64,000 nucleotides of DNA from Saksenaea vasiformis B4078 (taxonomy: Eukaryota > Mucoromycota > Mucoromycetes > Mucorales > Saksenaeaceae), in contig JNDT01001355.1 of the NCBI GenBank assembly GCA_000697055.1, positions 57,880 to 121,879 of the forward strand, given 5' to 3'. A program made the translations under genes and the position numbers. How positions within the stretch are numbered: position 1 is the first letter of the stretch; each line of letters opens with the position of its first letter. The notes beneath the pieces were generated by a model, which saw only the letters and a list, made by a program, of their open reading frames with translations, was not told where the DNA came from and did not search any database. This document shows, in pieces, positions 1 to 10,256 of this stretch.

Positions 1-1716
1 TTGTTTATAGGTTCCGCAAGATCCTTCAGAGAATCTTTCCATGTTCGTCCGGCACTGATTTCAGCGATTCCCCATACTTTTTTGTCGTGTTCAACAATGG
101 AAACGCATTCTGCAGATGCCTTATAACATCATTAGGCAACCATAGTTTCCTAGCTCACCGTACTTACTGTGATATCGTCCTCGTCCGTGTATGAACTTGC
201 GAACATTGGGTAGGTCACAACGATTTTATCATCTTCCACAGCTGCATATACACCATGACTGTAGTAAGACTGGCGAGTATTGCGTGGTATTTTGAACCAA
301 GCATTTCCGGTAGGCGGAGGCAGACGAACATGAATCAGCTCTAACGTATTAGCATGGCAGGTGAAGTATAAGCGCACTCCTGTAGAGGTGACTGCAAATA
401 GATGGATATTCCGAGATTCGGTCCGTGGTACAACATGCAAACTCTGTAGCGTAAGGTCAGTGGTTATCGAAAGTTGTGGATATTTGAGACTCGCTGCTTG
501 ACAAATATTTGTGTTCTTAGACAAGGAATGAAAAGCGTTGCTAGCATCACCAAGATGGATAACCTATACGTCAACAAGTTAGCACACAGACATATGTCAG
601 TATATCCACGCGCTATTCACTTTCATTACCTCAATAGCTGAATCCTCGGTAAGAATATATAAAAAGTCCCAATAGGTATCGATCGCTATCGATTTTATTC
701 CGACTAGAAATAGCATGAGTGTCAAGTACACATGAAAGGAGCAAAACTTAGACTTTACCTTCTGGTGCTATTTCAAAAAAGGAACCGAGTACTGAAGGTA
801 GATATCTCTTCAGCGTATGAGCTGTATGGCATGTGAGATTGGAGGTGTATACATTGCCAGACTACACAGTAAAATTAATCTCCATACTTGGGCAGCAAAG
901 AATGTACCTTGCTATATTCGAGCTCGTAGAGATGATTGTCGCTACCGATCATCAAAACCCTGCCTTTAGCCGTTCCTGTGACGTTGGACATGGAAACTCC
1001 TTCTAGATCTACCGAAAGGCCCCTTCTTTCATGCAATGTAAAATGTGACTCCGTTGATACACCATAAATGATAATGCGTGATTGTGTAGTTAGTACTAGC
1101 ACATAATCGACATGACTGTCGAAAACATCTAATAAATAGAAAAACGTTTGTCCAAGAAAAAGGAACAAGTACACATTTTTTTACCTGGTTTAACGCTTGC
1201 TATATGTACGTTAATGATTGTCTCATCCTGATTTTCATAGACATAAAGATCCGAGCTAAAGTGGATACAGTCAGGACACGATACAAATTCATGCGAATGT
1301 GACAGTACCCATCTTCGTATTTCCACAGAAAAAGATGGTGACCAACGGCTATCCACGAACGCTTTAGTTGCGGAAATACACCCATAACATATGGGAAGTT
1401 CAAATCTATCAGAGTAACGTGTCCATGACTACTTGCATTCCATTACGCGCGTCTCTTACTGTGGATTTGATCGATCAAAGCTTCGGGTAAATCAATGGTG
1501 CGACTTTGTGTAAAGAATTGTTCAGATCCATAGAGGTTTTTTAAGTAAGTCTCGGAAAATGGGCCTGTGCAACAACGTCAGCAAACTGTTTGAATCCGGC
1601 TGACTTGCGCATTGAGTACCTTTCAGGAGATCGGCTAGATCAACATGCGCATTTTCGCGATCGCGCGCGATTTCCTTGCTAACGTTTCTTGCCACGTCCG
1701 ATGGTGAAATTGTCAT
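1..1716 (-). CDS. Nucleoporin Nup155/Nup170 family, N-terminal part (runs off the left edge)
   Basis: Inner-ring scaffold nucleoporin of the nuclear pore; only the N-terminal beta-propeller region is present. The first ATG in frame is at 1716 and is followed by a helical lead with ARDRENAHVDLADLLKG, which corresponds to the family's conserved N-terminal helix. Spliced exons then give PEALIDQIH, VMGVFPQLKRSWIAV, LFLWKYEDG, DETIINVHIASVKP, DYVLVLTTQSRIIIYGV and GSDNHLYELEYSKVH, and further down LFAVTSTGVRLYF and LELIHVRLPP. All of these match the order of motifs in human Nup155 and yeast Nup170/157. Introns of about 50 nt are visible, for example near 1270-1320, where the reading frame resumes cleanly after removal. 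The last exon (1 to about 145) encodes VWGIAEISAGRTW and remains open at the window edge, so roughly the C-terminal two thirds lie outside. Family identity is firm; individual borders are hand-made. Confidence 0.9.
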
Positions 1717-4117
1717 GTCCGGCGGAACTTTGCAGACTTCATTCAGAGCAGTACAAATGCGCCTCCAGGATGGCACTCCCAAGTCACACTGACAAAAATG
1801 ATTGGACGGTTCTGCGGTGACCCTCTGCTTTCAAGGACGCACCTCGATTCCAAAACCAGGACTAGATAGCGATTCCCTAATACTATCTATGACGATGAAG
1901 CTACTTTTTACAAAAGATAGTGCACTCTATACAATTTGGATGTCTGTACAATGGTAACTGTGGTAGTAATTCATTGATGGTTCTAAGTTGCACAACCTGA
2001 TAAAATGGATCTGCACAGAACGATTTCTACACAACGTTGGTGTTCCTTTTTTCCTTTCACTGGGAGTAATCCTCTTAATTCACCTGCGTTATCACGGTCG
2101 GGAGAGAACGAAGTTTCTTTGAAATAACTGCTCCAAGTTTAGATAATGTATATCGACAAGAAGTAAAGGCGAAGGACTGTTGTAAAATGACACTCGCTGT
2201 CATGTATGTATGAATTCCCTTTGTCAGTCTAAATTCGGCTGCTACAGGTGCAATAAATGAGCACCCTATTGTAAAACTTAAGGCTACCTAATGTGAATAT
2301 CTGCATCACATGGATTTATTTCACATTTTATACGTTGCTCTCTTCACCTTTGATATTCCGAAGTAGGAAAAGTTTTAATTCAGCCAAGTTCCATATTCCC
2401 CTTCCTAATTGCATGATGTTGTCAAGCGATCTATAAATGTCGGCATTTACATATGCAAAATCATACAACGGAAATCCAAAAAAAAAGAAAGAAACGGTAA
2501 TTCCAGACGCTTGCATTATTTATAACTATGTGCATTTGTATGTATATCTACATTGTTTCTCCATTACATCATCTAATTATAAGTCAAAATCGGTATGCAT
2601 GTCGTTAATTCTACGTTAGGAGTATAGATTAAATGCCCTGAGCGATCGTTATGCATGCTTGTTTTCAAGCAATGATCTGAAGAGGTTAACAACATGCAGA
2701 GATATGCATGCTACGTGGACAGCGTAAATATCGTGGTCATTATGGTTGGCTAGGCGCTCCGCTTATAAGATGAGAGGTATTGAAATCGTCTAGGATTATA
2801 GTCTGATTCTCTCAGTGCGCTTGATATCTCGTAAGAAACGTAAGTAACATTCATGCATTCACCTAATGATGGATCGTTGGAGCGGTTAATTGTAGGCTCA
2901 GCTGTCTCATATTGTAGCATAGGCAGCTCTATCATCAGCGCCTGCATTAGGCATTCCCATTCTCCGTATCGCACGCTGCTGTTGAAATTGACTCGTACGA
3001 TGTGTCCATCTTCTGTATGTCCTACTTATGATTGCTTACAGAAAGCATATATTGAGACAAGGTACGGATTGAAAAGCTTTAAGTAAGCATACGTGTAGTC
3101 TGTATTTTGCAACCGTGTAACTTCGGAAAGAACAACTGGAAACTTCCAGTGTTTGCTACAATGTCCCTCGATTGGAAATAGCAGATAATTGCGATCAAGT
3201 AGAATAAAAATAACCCTTTTGATGTTGGTATTTCTTTGTGGAAAGATACAACCACTTCCATCTTCCCTTTTTTACTAGAGCAAACGCCTAGGAAATAACA
3301 ATTTTACTCATATGACTGGGAATACGAAACCAGTATACGAGTCTTTCTGTGGTTGTTGAATTTGTGGCAAGGCGCATTTTCATTAAACTATCGCTATAAA
3401 TGTGTCGTTCGATTAGTCCTGTACTGCGGAAAGATAACCTTTCATTGGCACAATCATTACAGGGTCGGTCTGTTCATTGCATACATGTGCGTGTGCAGGT
3501 GCAATAATGTTTAACGCGGATTTCACGTTAGAGGTTAGTGTAGTGCATCGGCGCATGTGAAAGCAGTTCATAAAACATGAAGAATGCTTCACTTGGTCTT
3601 TGCATGGACGCGAAAACAGAGTTATCTCTGCATTAAATCGATGTTAAGTCATGAATTTCCAAGAGCTTTGCGGTCATACGTACTTCGGAAGAATTATTTT
3701 GACAACGCGCTCCTTGAATTTTATTCTGAAATCTCTGTCTAAGATGGATCTGCGTCTGCATGCGTGATCGTTCAACCCACCTTTTTGGGATACAGTAACT
3801 AGCAAACACTCAAATGAAAAGGAAGATATTGTCTCTTTCGATTCCTTGTTTACAATCAGAAAAATTATGAAGAGCCGGTAGCCGAGGGACAGGGCCTCTG
3901 TTCCTAGCTGAAAACATGGCTGTTCGTTCCAGCGAGAAATGTTGCAATGTAGCAGCAGTTGAGTAAAGACTGCAGCGCATATAACGATGAATGCCAGACG
4001 TCCATTATGCAGAAATTGAAGCAACTTAGTTAAATATAAAGTTTTGGTGCTTTTTTATTGGGCTAACGCATAAGTCGAGGCACATGCCGTAACCGGTTAG
4101 TTGTCTTCATATCGCTT
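1717..4117. other. Intergenic, no recognised gene
   Basis: About 2.4 kb between two minus-strand genes. One stretch on the minus strand (about 2870-3010) reads as a plausible exon (NFNSSVRYGEWECLMQ followed by ALMIELPM), with a possible donor near 2868, but no start, stop or family could be attached to it. Another minus-strand open stretch at 3674-4024 contains a hydrophobic segment but begins at a non-ATG codon. I regard both as unproven; they may be remnants. Confidence 0.4.
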
Positions 4118-4806
4118 TCATTGCGTCTTTTTTTCTGAATCATCACCTGGAGGAGCAAGTCCAATGGTTGAGTATCGTACATAATTATCTGGTACTATTG
4201 TAACAGATACAGATTCATACACGCAGTGACGAGGTGTGCCCTAGTAAAGGACGGCAGGTAAATATTGTATCTAAATGCAGGGTCTCAAGATTACCGGGTA
4301 ATTCACCATAATTCGCAGGTGGTATTTGCCACTTGTGTCAAAAACGTGAGCTGGAAATACTAGAGAGCCACTGTGGTGACCGTTGGAATAAAGTGCTAGA
4401 TTTCAGAAGGTGAATCCACTGAGAATTGGTCTACTATTTGTACAAACTTATGTTTTCGCCTATATTTTGTTCATTGCGCTGGTCCTCACTAAGATAACGA
4501 ATACGAGGAATAATATCTGGGCGAATATCCAAGTGTCGATCGACCTCCCAAGAGACCATCGTCATGTCGCCAAACTTAAGAGTTATACCGTTTTGAGTAG
4601 GATACGTAATTCTGAAACCTAGAACGGTCGTTAGGGCTTTATTCGATTAGATGAGTCAACGCACCTTTACAATAGTCTGGGTTTACTGGAGGCGGGTGGT
4701 AGCCGTACGGGTAGTCATTTGGAGTGTCCTCTTGTCGGCGAACTAAACCAGCAGTGACAGCTGACAGTAAACACGTAACAAGAATTATGACCTGATACAT
4801 CATCAT
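4118..4806 (-). CDS. Secreted protein with Kre9/Knh1-type (Ser/Thr-rich GPI-anchored family) domain
   Basis: Four exons (4806-4665, 4618-4448, 4395-4295, 4240-4118) join in phase to 178 aa. The N-terminus begins with three Met codons and a hydrophobic run (YQVIILVTCLLSAVTAG), a clear signal peptide. The mature part has FRITYPTQNG, KFGDMTMVSWEVD, IPRIRYLS, GENITLYS and YHLRIMVNYPGTPRHCVYE. This is the beta-sandwich pattern of the Kre9/Knh1 N-terminal domain found in many fungal cell-wall or secreted proteins, where YPT and a V-S-W core are typical. Two Cys (in DYCKG and RHCVY) could pair. A TATA-like box sits 31-38 nt upstream of the first ATG, so the start is well supported and the leader must be very short. 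The domain assignment comes from the pattern; a role in the cell wall is inference. Confidence 0.75.
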
Positions 4807-4836
4807 ACTAAGGAAATCATTGTCCTGGATAGACGC

Positions 4837-4844
4837 TTTATATA
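4837..4844 (-). promoter_or_regulatory. TATA-like box of the secreted Kre9-like gene
   Basis: On the minus strand the sequence reads TATATAAA, 31-38 nt before the first ATG at 4806. It supports choosing 4806 rather than the upstream non-ATG codons in the same frame. Confidence 0.5.
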
Positions 4845-6112
4845 GCTTTTGTAACATGCGACCGTCAGTATCGATGCGAAACTCGTTTTCGAAAACGTAA
4901 AATATGCATAGATTTGCTGTTGTATACTTTCTTAGCAAAAGAATAAACGTTATGGAGACTCGCATCTACAGCTAAGAGAGTGCATAGTACCTCGGTCCAA
5001 GGTAGTTTAGGAGTTAGAGAGAAGCCAGCTGGAATGAGAAAATAAGAATGCGACAGATTAAGTGACAATGGCGCAGCTAACTGCAGGGTTGTGCCTCTCT
5101 AATATATCCTGTAGACATGTCCTTTTTCTTTTTTTATTTTACGTGTGTGTGTGTGAGAGGCCTAAGAAAAAGTATAAAATCTCGAAAGATGCGCGTCCAT
5201 GTCTTGATAAAAGCTCTTTTTTTTTTTCTTCGGGATATTGTCCTCATAAGGTCTAGGATCTAATTATTCAACAGTAGTACTTGCGGGTTTGCCTCCTTGA
5301 TGTCCATGTATTTCCCCTCTCCCTTTCAAAACCAATTTATTAGTGATTTTCTGCTTAAGCTCACTAGAGAGGACGGGTTCAACGCGACCATACTGAAAGA
5401 TATGGAAGGTACACAGATGATGATATGAACATTACGCAAGAAATGCGAGCTTATTTCTCAAAGCACTGAAGGCGACGAGATATGCGGACAATACGAAGAC
5501 ACCCATAGTCTAGACTTTTCTGAGAACTTATCAAAGCCTTTGTGCCACCCTTGTTGATACCGGTTTGTTTACGACTTTACATCCAGTCATTCATATCGTA
5601 AGGCCGTCTGAAATCTGAGAAGAACCTTACCACCGTGGGGGTAACCGTTTCTCAAAGACGTTAGGCCAAACTTAGTAGACATGGGCTTAGCGGGACCAGC
5701 TTTATATATAAATACGCGTTTATTTTTTGTCAACGTACCCTGGCACGGGCGGCTTCTTTATCATTACATGGATGAATATTTTCAGTTACACTAATTTCGA
5801 ACTTGTCTCTATCCTTCCAGCGTCGCACCTTTAATCTATTCTGTCAGCGATTCCATATTTCTGTATCGAGTGATCTGTAAACACGGACTCGAGGGCCGCT
5901 TAGGTTTTTGTTTCTTTCTTGTAAGCAACATCGTACATGGCCTGCACTGGATCTAATATGTATGTGCTTCTTTGTTGCGCACAACAGGTAACTCTGTGAT
6001 GACGTCCAGTCTGCCCTGTCCCAGTTCGGGAATCCAACTGTGACCCGTAGTCTGCGATTTCCACTTTGTGTAGGTTCCGCCTTTCTTCGTGTTTCCTTGT
6101 ACTAACTCCGTT
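4845..6112. other. Intergenic, no gene seen
   Basis: About 1.25 kb without a coding stretch I could support. It holds pyrimidine-rich runs, a short GT repeat near 5143-5154 and scattered short open frames on both strands with no family resemblance. Confidence 0.4.
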
Positions 6113-6337
6113 ATGAAAGTGCCTTCCGATATCCTACTGCAGATTGCAATAGGAATCTCAGCCGCTGCAGTTCCTATGGACTGTAGCGGTCAGTGCGATC
6201 GTAAGTATCCGTTTTCTTTGTTTCACAAGAAGCCGTCTGTGTCGTTCTTTCTTCCATTTGTCACAGGTATCATCAGGGCAAGAACTTGTTGCCCAGAAAT
6301 GATAAATGATTGCATCAATCTATGTCATACACATTGA
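6113..6337 (+). CDS. Small secreted cysteine-rich peptide (52 aa, one intron)
   Basis: Two exons, 6113-6200 and 6267-6337, are joined by an intron with a strong donor (GTAAGT) and acceptor (CACAG). They give 52 aa. The first about 20 residues (MKVPSDILLQIAIGISAAA) look like a signal peptide. The remainder holds six Cys in the order C-x3-C-x8-C-C-x6-C-x3-C (CSGQC, RTCCPEM, DCINLC) and ends in CHTH. Six closely spaced Cys with a central CC pair are typical of disulfide-stapled secreted peptides in general; no named family is claimed. The upstream in-frame stretch has no other ATG. Pyrimidine-rich sequence precedes the start. Gene status rests on the intron, the signal peptide and the Cys pattern agreeing; the function is unknown. 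Confidence 0.5.
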   Translation: MKVPSDILLQIAIGISAAAVPMDCSGQCDRKYPFSLFHKKPSVSFFLPFVTGIIRARTCCPEMINDCINLCHTH

Positions 6338-7534
6338 CTGACAAGAGAAACTGTAACCCAAATGACCAAACCCCCGCAATAAAGATGAAAACTCTCTGCC
6401 GCAGATGCAGCACTTTCCTGATTATAAATGATAAACTGTGTACTACTACTCTCTTCCTGCTTTTGTTTTCACAGATGATTAACCTCTCCCTTCTCTTCTT
6501 CCTTTTTTGAATGGTGCCACTGATTTACTCGTTATAGTAAGAGAGCGCTTGTGATATATCGTAGTTCATGCAGAAACTTCATGTGAAAAATCATTGCATT
6601 CCAAGGCAAAACCGTACCCGAGTAATTTATCAAATAAGCGATCCTCCTCCAATTACGCCACTGTTTTTAGCAAACCCAAGGTGTTCAGTGCGTATTTTAT
6701 CATTACATAATGAGTGACGGTTTGTGTTTTGTATCACTGACGCAATGATCTAAGAACGACTTTGTATCTTTTTTCACACGGAAACTTGCTATAAATTCGC
6801 TCGACATTACGTGGAGTTTTCCTTTTTACCAGGAGTGGCTTCCTTCCTTGCAATTACATCTACTTTTGATGGTGTTACTGACATCCGTTTGCTTTTGTTT
6901 ACAGAACTCCAACGTTTTGACCCGAGCAATTTTTGCCCGGTTTTTTTTTCTTGGTAAGTAGAATTCATTCATTTTAACCTAGATCTCACTTATTTTTCTT
7001 TGTATGACATAGACCAACGTTCTTGGTATCCGGGAACGGTACGCTTCTTTCATCTTCTTACATATACTTATGTTCTGTTTGAATAGTGTCGTTCCATCTG
7101 ATGTGGACCGCATCAGTTAGGCTGTTAGCCTTGCAACGCTTTGTTGCAATGGAGTTGGATGTAAGTAATTTTCTTTTCTTTTTCTTTCTGTACAGGAAGC
7201 CACTCTTGCCGTATCCTTTTTTTTTTTTTCCTTTTCCTTTTCCATTCAACACGAACCCAATGTTTTGACTCTGTAATGTTGTATTACAATTCCCTCTCTT
7301 GAATAAAGGAATCCAGCTGGCAATGAGAACTCTTGTTTGTCTTCTGATTAATATCATCCATCTCCATATCCAATGAATCCAAGGGAAATAGGGTTTATTT
7401 TTCCAACCTACAACACTGGCAAATGAGCAACTACGCATTCCCCTTGTTTGTGCGCGTCTAGAAAAAAAAATAGCGTCTGCTCTATAGATATACACATATA
7501 CATTGTTCAAATTTTTTCCTTTTTTCTTTTTTTT
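6338..7534 (+). other. Intron-like exon borders on the plus strand, gene not resolved
   Basis: Between 6890 and 7200 there are several strong acceptor/donor pairs on the plus strand: acceptor near 6904, donor GTAAGT at about 6954, acceptor near 7012, acceptor near 7086, donor GTAAGT at about 7163, acceptor near 7194. A polyadenylation-type AATAAA lies at about 7303. A joined reading gives a short frame that stops soon after 7086 and resembles no family I know. It may be a non-coding or small-protein transcript, or the spliced 3' untranslated part of the Cys-rich peptide gene. Confidence 0.3.
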
Positions 7535-8196
7535 TTACAAGAGATGCTTGTTGACGAAATCTTTTGTTGCTTTCCATCCCTACCAAATTAATCATGTAAG
7601 AGAAACGAATTGAACATGAGAAGAAGAAATTCTTACTTGGTCATGATAGACAGCACCGACAACAGCCTTGACTGTCCTGGCCTTAACGGCATTGGTTACA
7701 CCACCCTTAGGCTTTTTTTTGTTTTTGGTTAATCATGTCAATCATGAAATCATAGCGTACAACGTACCAAGTCGCATTGAACACCATCCAACAAACCAAG
7801 GGTATCGAAATGTGTTGCAAGTGCAGGCGAATCCATACGTTCATGCACAAAGTTCTTTAGCACATCCACTTTAACATCGCGACCGTGTTTCTCGACAGCA
7901 GCATCGGTCAACATTTGCGCAAGAGCACGTTGGCCCACTGCTTCAAGACGTTCATTCGTAGGGACGGTGCCCTGCTTGTAGGATTTGTGGGTCAACGCCT
8001 GCTGGAAAATGCCGTTGGTGCGAAAGGACAAATTCAGTTTCTGGGCGATGGCTTCGGTGTTGACAGCGCTCTTTTCTACACGCTGAAGGTACGAAGCATG
8101 GAATGCTCGACGTTGTGCACCTTTTAAAAAAGGATCAGCGATATTATGAAGTGAAAAGGGAGAATTACCGCGCAAGGTGAAAGCAGCTCTCAGCAT
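7535..8196 (-). CDS. Mitochondrial large-subunit ribosomal protein mL57 (RNase III-like fold)
   Basis: Three exons (8196-7768, 7711-7637, 7579-7535) give 182 aa. The N-terminus is basic and hydroxylated (MLRAAFTLRGN, FHASYLQRVEKS), as expected of a mitochondrial presequence. The body is an RNase III-like domain: LTHKSYKQGTVPTNERLEAV aligns with the RNase III signature LTH.S......NERLEFLGD, but the catalytic Asp is absent and Gln stands in its place, so nuclease activity is not expected. The C-terminus has NAVKARTVKAVVGAVYHDQG. Length and the lost active site fit yeast Mrpl15/mL57, a structural part of the mitoribosome, rather than Dicer or Rnt1. mL44 is the alternative but is longer and carries an extra RNA-binding domain. 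Confidence 0.8.
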
Positions 8197-9014
8197 GTTT
8201 AGGAAGGCGAGGGTTAAAGCGACTACCCCTCACCTACAGTTTTTGCAGAGTAATTCCCCGCCACCGAAAATTTTGTTTGCGTTGGCCAATAGGGCCAAGT
8301 TTGGGCGTTGCGCGAATCCACCACATTGGATTCTGCCAAAATAAACAGTATCTGTTCGGTTGCTTATTTTCCAACCAATAAAAACATGGCACTGAAAGCT
8401 ATATCACATCCGAAGTCGTAGCGGAATCAACAGGGATTGTCGTAGGGACGACCAACAATCTTTTTGTTGATAAAAGATCTCGAATGGGCTTCCCAAGCCA
8501 CGCTTTATTTTCACCTCACTAAAATTTCTATAGAATCTTTAATATAAAATTCTAACCAGCGCATTCATTGATCTAGTTATGGAGTATACCGGTACAGCAG
8601 TCGCTCAATACAATGATATCCTTGGTGGAAAGAGAAAAACACCATTGTACCAAGGCAGATGTTCGAAAATGATACGTGGCCTAATAGCAAATGATTGTCA
8701 CTAGCTATCAAGAGGATGCAGGGATAGCCTTTTTTTTTTCATAGAAGCAATTGGCAACGTATGAAACGCAATTGACAGATACATAAAAGAAATTAGTGAC
8801 CTGGACGCTGTAATTGCTCAGGAAGGATAAGGAAGATTTATAGGCTATAGCGACGCCTGTCTGCCTGCCTGTTAGTCTTTGGCAGAAATATACACAAACC
8901 ATGTCGTCCAGAAATTTTACGATCAGATTACAGCGTACTGCGTCTACAGACTGCAGAAGTGTGTTCCGATAGGTACTGTTATTAGTGAAAATATTGCATA
9001 CCGGGACTTGCAAA
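8197..9014. other. Intergenic between divergent genes
   Basis: A promoter-like stretch between mL57 (minus) and the unidentified plus-strand gene at 9015. CCAAT-type pentamers occur near 8287 and 8373. An upstream exon of the 9015 gene may lie in 8870-9000, but no phase-consistent junction was found. Confidence 0.35.
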
Positions 9015-9631
9015 ATGTTCAAAATCCTCCTTGCGGGCCATACTCGAGAGATCCTGTGGTGCTACATGATCGAACTTATCGCAGGAGATGAATCTGTATG
9101 GTCAGACCATACTGTGGACTACGTTTCCACACGAATCGTTGACACAGCCCTTGATGTTCTTGATTACTTTCAAGCTGTAATTTCTCGGTGTATGATCCAG
9201 CCACGTTTATAGTATTGCCCAGGAAGAGCGTTTCGTTTCTTCTGACACATACTCGAGTCATATACCGTGGCACATCAAAATCCGGAGGCTGCTTTGGTGC
9301 CAACAGCGCTTGCCTATGGGAGAGGTACTCAACGCACAGGAAAAGGACATCACTACCCAGAATCTTCTCCTTATTCTCATTGCCCGTCATCCCAATGGGG
9401 AGATCTGTCACGAGCAACGCGAAGTCCTTTGTCGACTATGGCATCACTATCTCGCTCGCCTGGACGCATGGATGACGCCAATGTGTGAGGTGTTCGGTCA
9501 GTGTCTCGATCTGAATAAATACGGGTTCAAAAGACAAGCAGACAATAGATGAATCGGTTTTTTGGTTGATCGAAGCAATCGTTTCGAAATCAGAGAATGA
9601 CGGACGGACTTTCCGCTTTGCCCGTGATTAA
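9015..9631 (+). CDS. Unidentified three-exon gene (about 172 aa)
   Basis: Exons 9015-9176, 9223-9496 and 9549-9631 join in phase across two introns (48 and 52 nt) with GT...AG borders. The product is 172 aa and looks coding throughout: MFKILLAGHTREILWCYMIE, DYVSTRIVDTALDVLDYFQA, TTQNLLLILIARHPNGEI, REVLCRLWHHYLARLDAWMT, ESVFWLIEAIVSKSENDGRT. It is rich in aliphatic and aromatic residues in helical spacing, has no signal peptide or obvious membrane segment, and matches no family I recognise. The true start may lie in an upstream exon. Removing the second intron bypasses a stop that would otherwise end the middle exon, which supports the model. Confidence 0.5.
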
Positions 9632-10256
9632 ACGTTCAAGAAGCATTCAAGATGAGTTGAAGATTCAAGTATTGAACGCGTCCAAGAGTAAGTTCCGCTC
9701 GATAACCGTAGATCTCAACGTCGGGAGCTTACTCACCGTATCATACGGCTAAGCCCCTTAAGAAAGGCACGAGGCACGTCGTCGCTTCACAAATGAATAC
9801 TGCGCTTTGACTGGGTCAGTTCGAAGAAATCAACAGATGAACGAAGACAAAATAAAGATTATCCCAAGCGTAGCTCGACCTCGTGACAAGATCTTGATCG
9901 TTTGCCTTCTCCTAAACAAATTTAGTTTCCCGGGAATCCTATGATTTATCTTATCAACACTGACATGACTGACCATAATCAAAGTATAAACACCTTCCAC
10001 TTGAGCCATAACTAGTAGACCGTAAACGCTCCTTTTTCGATGCTATTCCATATTCTTTGCTAGGGGAACACAACTAGCAGACACACCGTCCGTTGTATTG
10101 ACAAAGGAATGAACGGAATAAATAAGTAGAAAAAGTTGATCGAATGTACAGGATGTTTGTGAGAATGACTATTGTATAGGGGAGACGGAAGAGGAAACCA
10201 TGCATGTATGTACGTTTTGTTATGTATAGAAGGCAGGTTGAGACAAGTCCAGTTTG
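9632..10256. other. Intergenic between convergent genes
   Basis: Between the unidentified plus-strand gene and the 3' end of the PAS kinase gene. A short frame starting with an ATG at 9597 overlaps the end of the upstream gene in another frame and is not supported. Nothing else was seen. Confidence 0.4.

Noticed and set aside
3674..4024. Minus-strand hydrophobic frame of 116 codons, considered as a small membrane protein
   Set aside because: Begins at TTG right after an AG, only about 90 bp beyond the stop of the upstream gene on the same strand, with no credible first exon or family match.
7058..7510. Minus-strand 150-codon frame rich in Lys/Arg/Gly
   Set aside because: Driven by T/C homopolymer runs; no ATG-supported start, no family, and it runs against the plus-strand splice signals.
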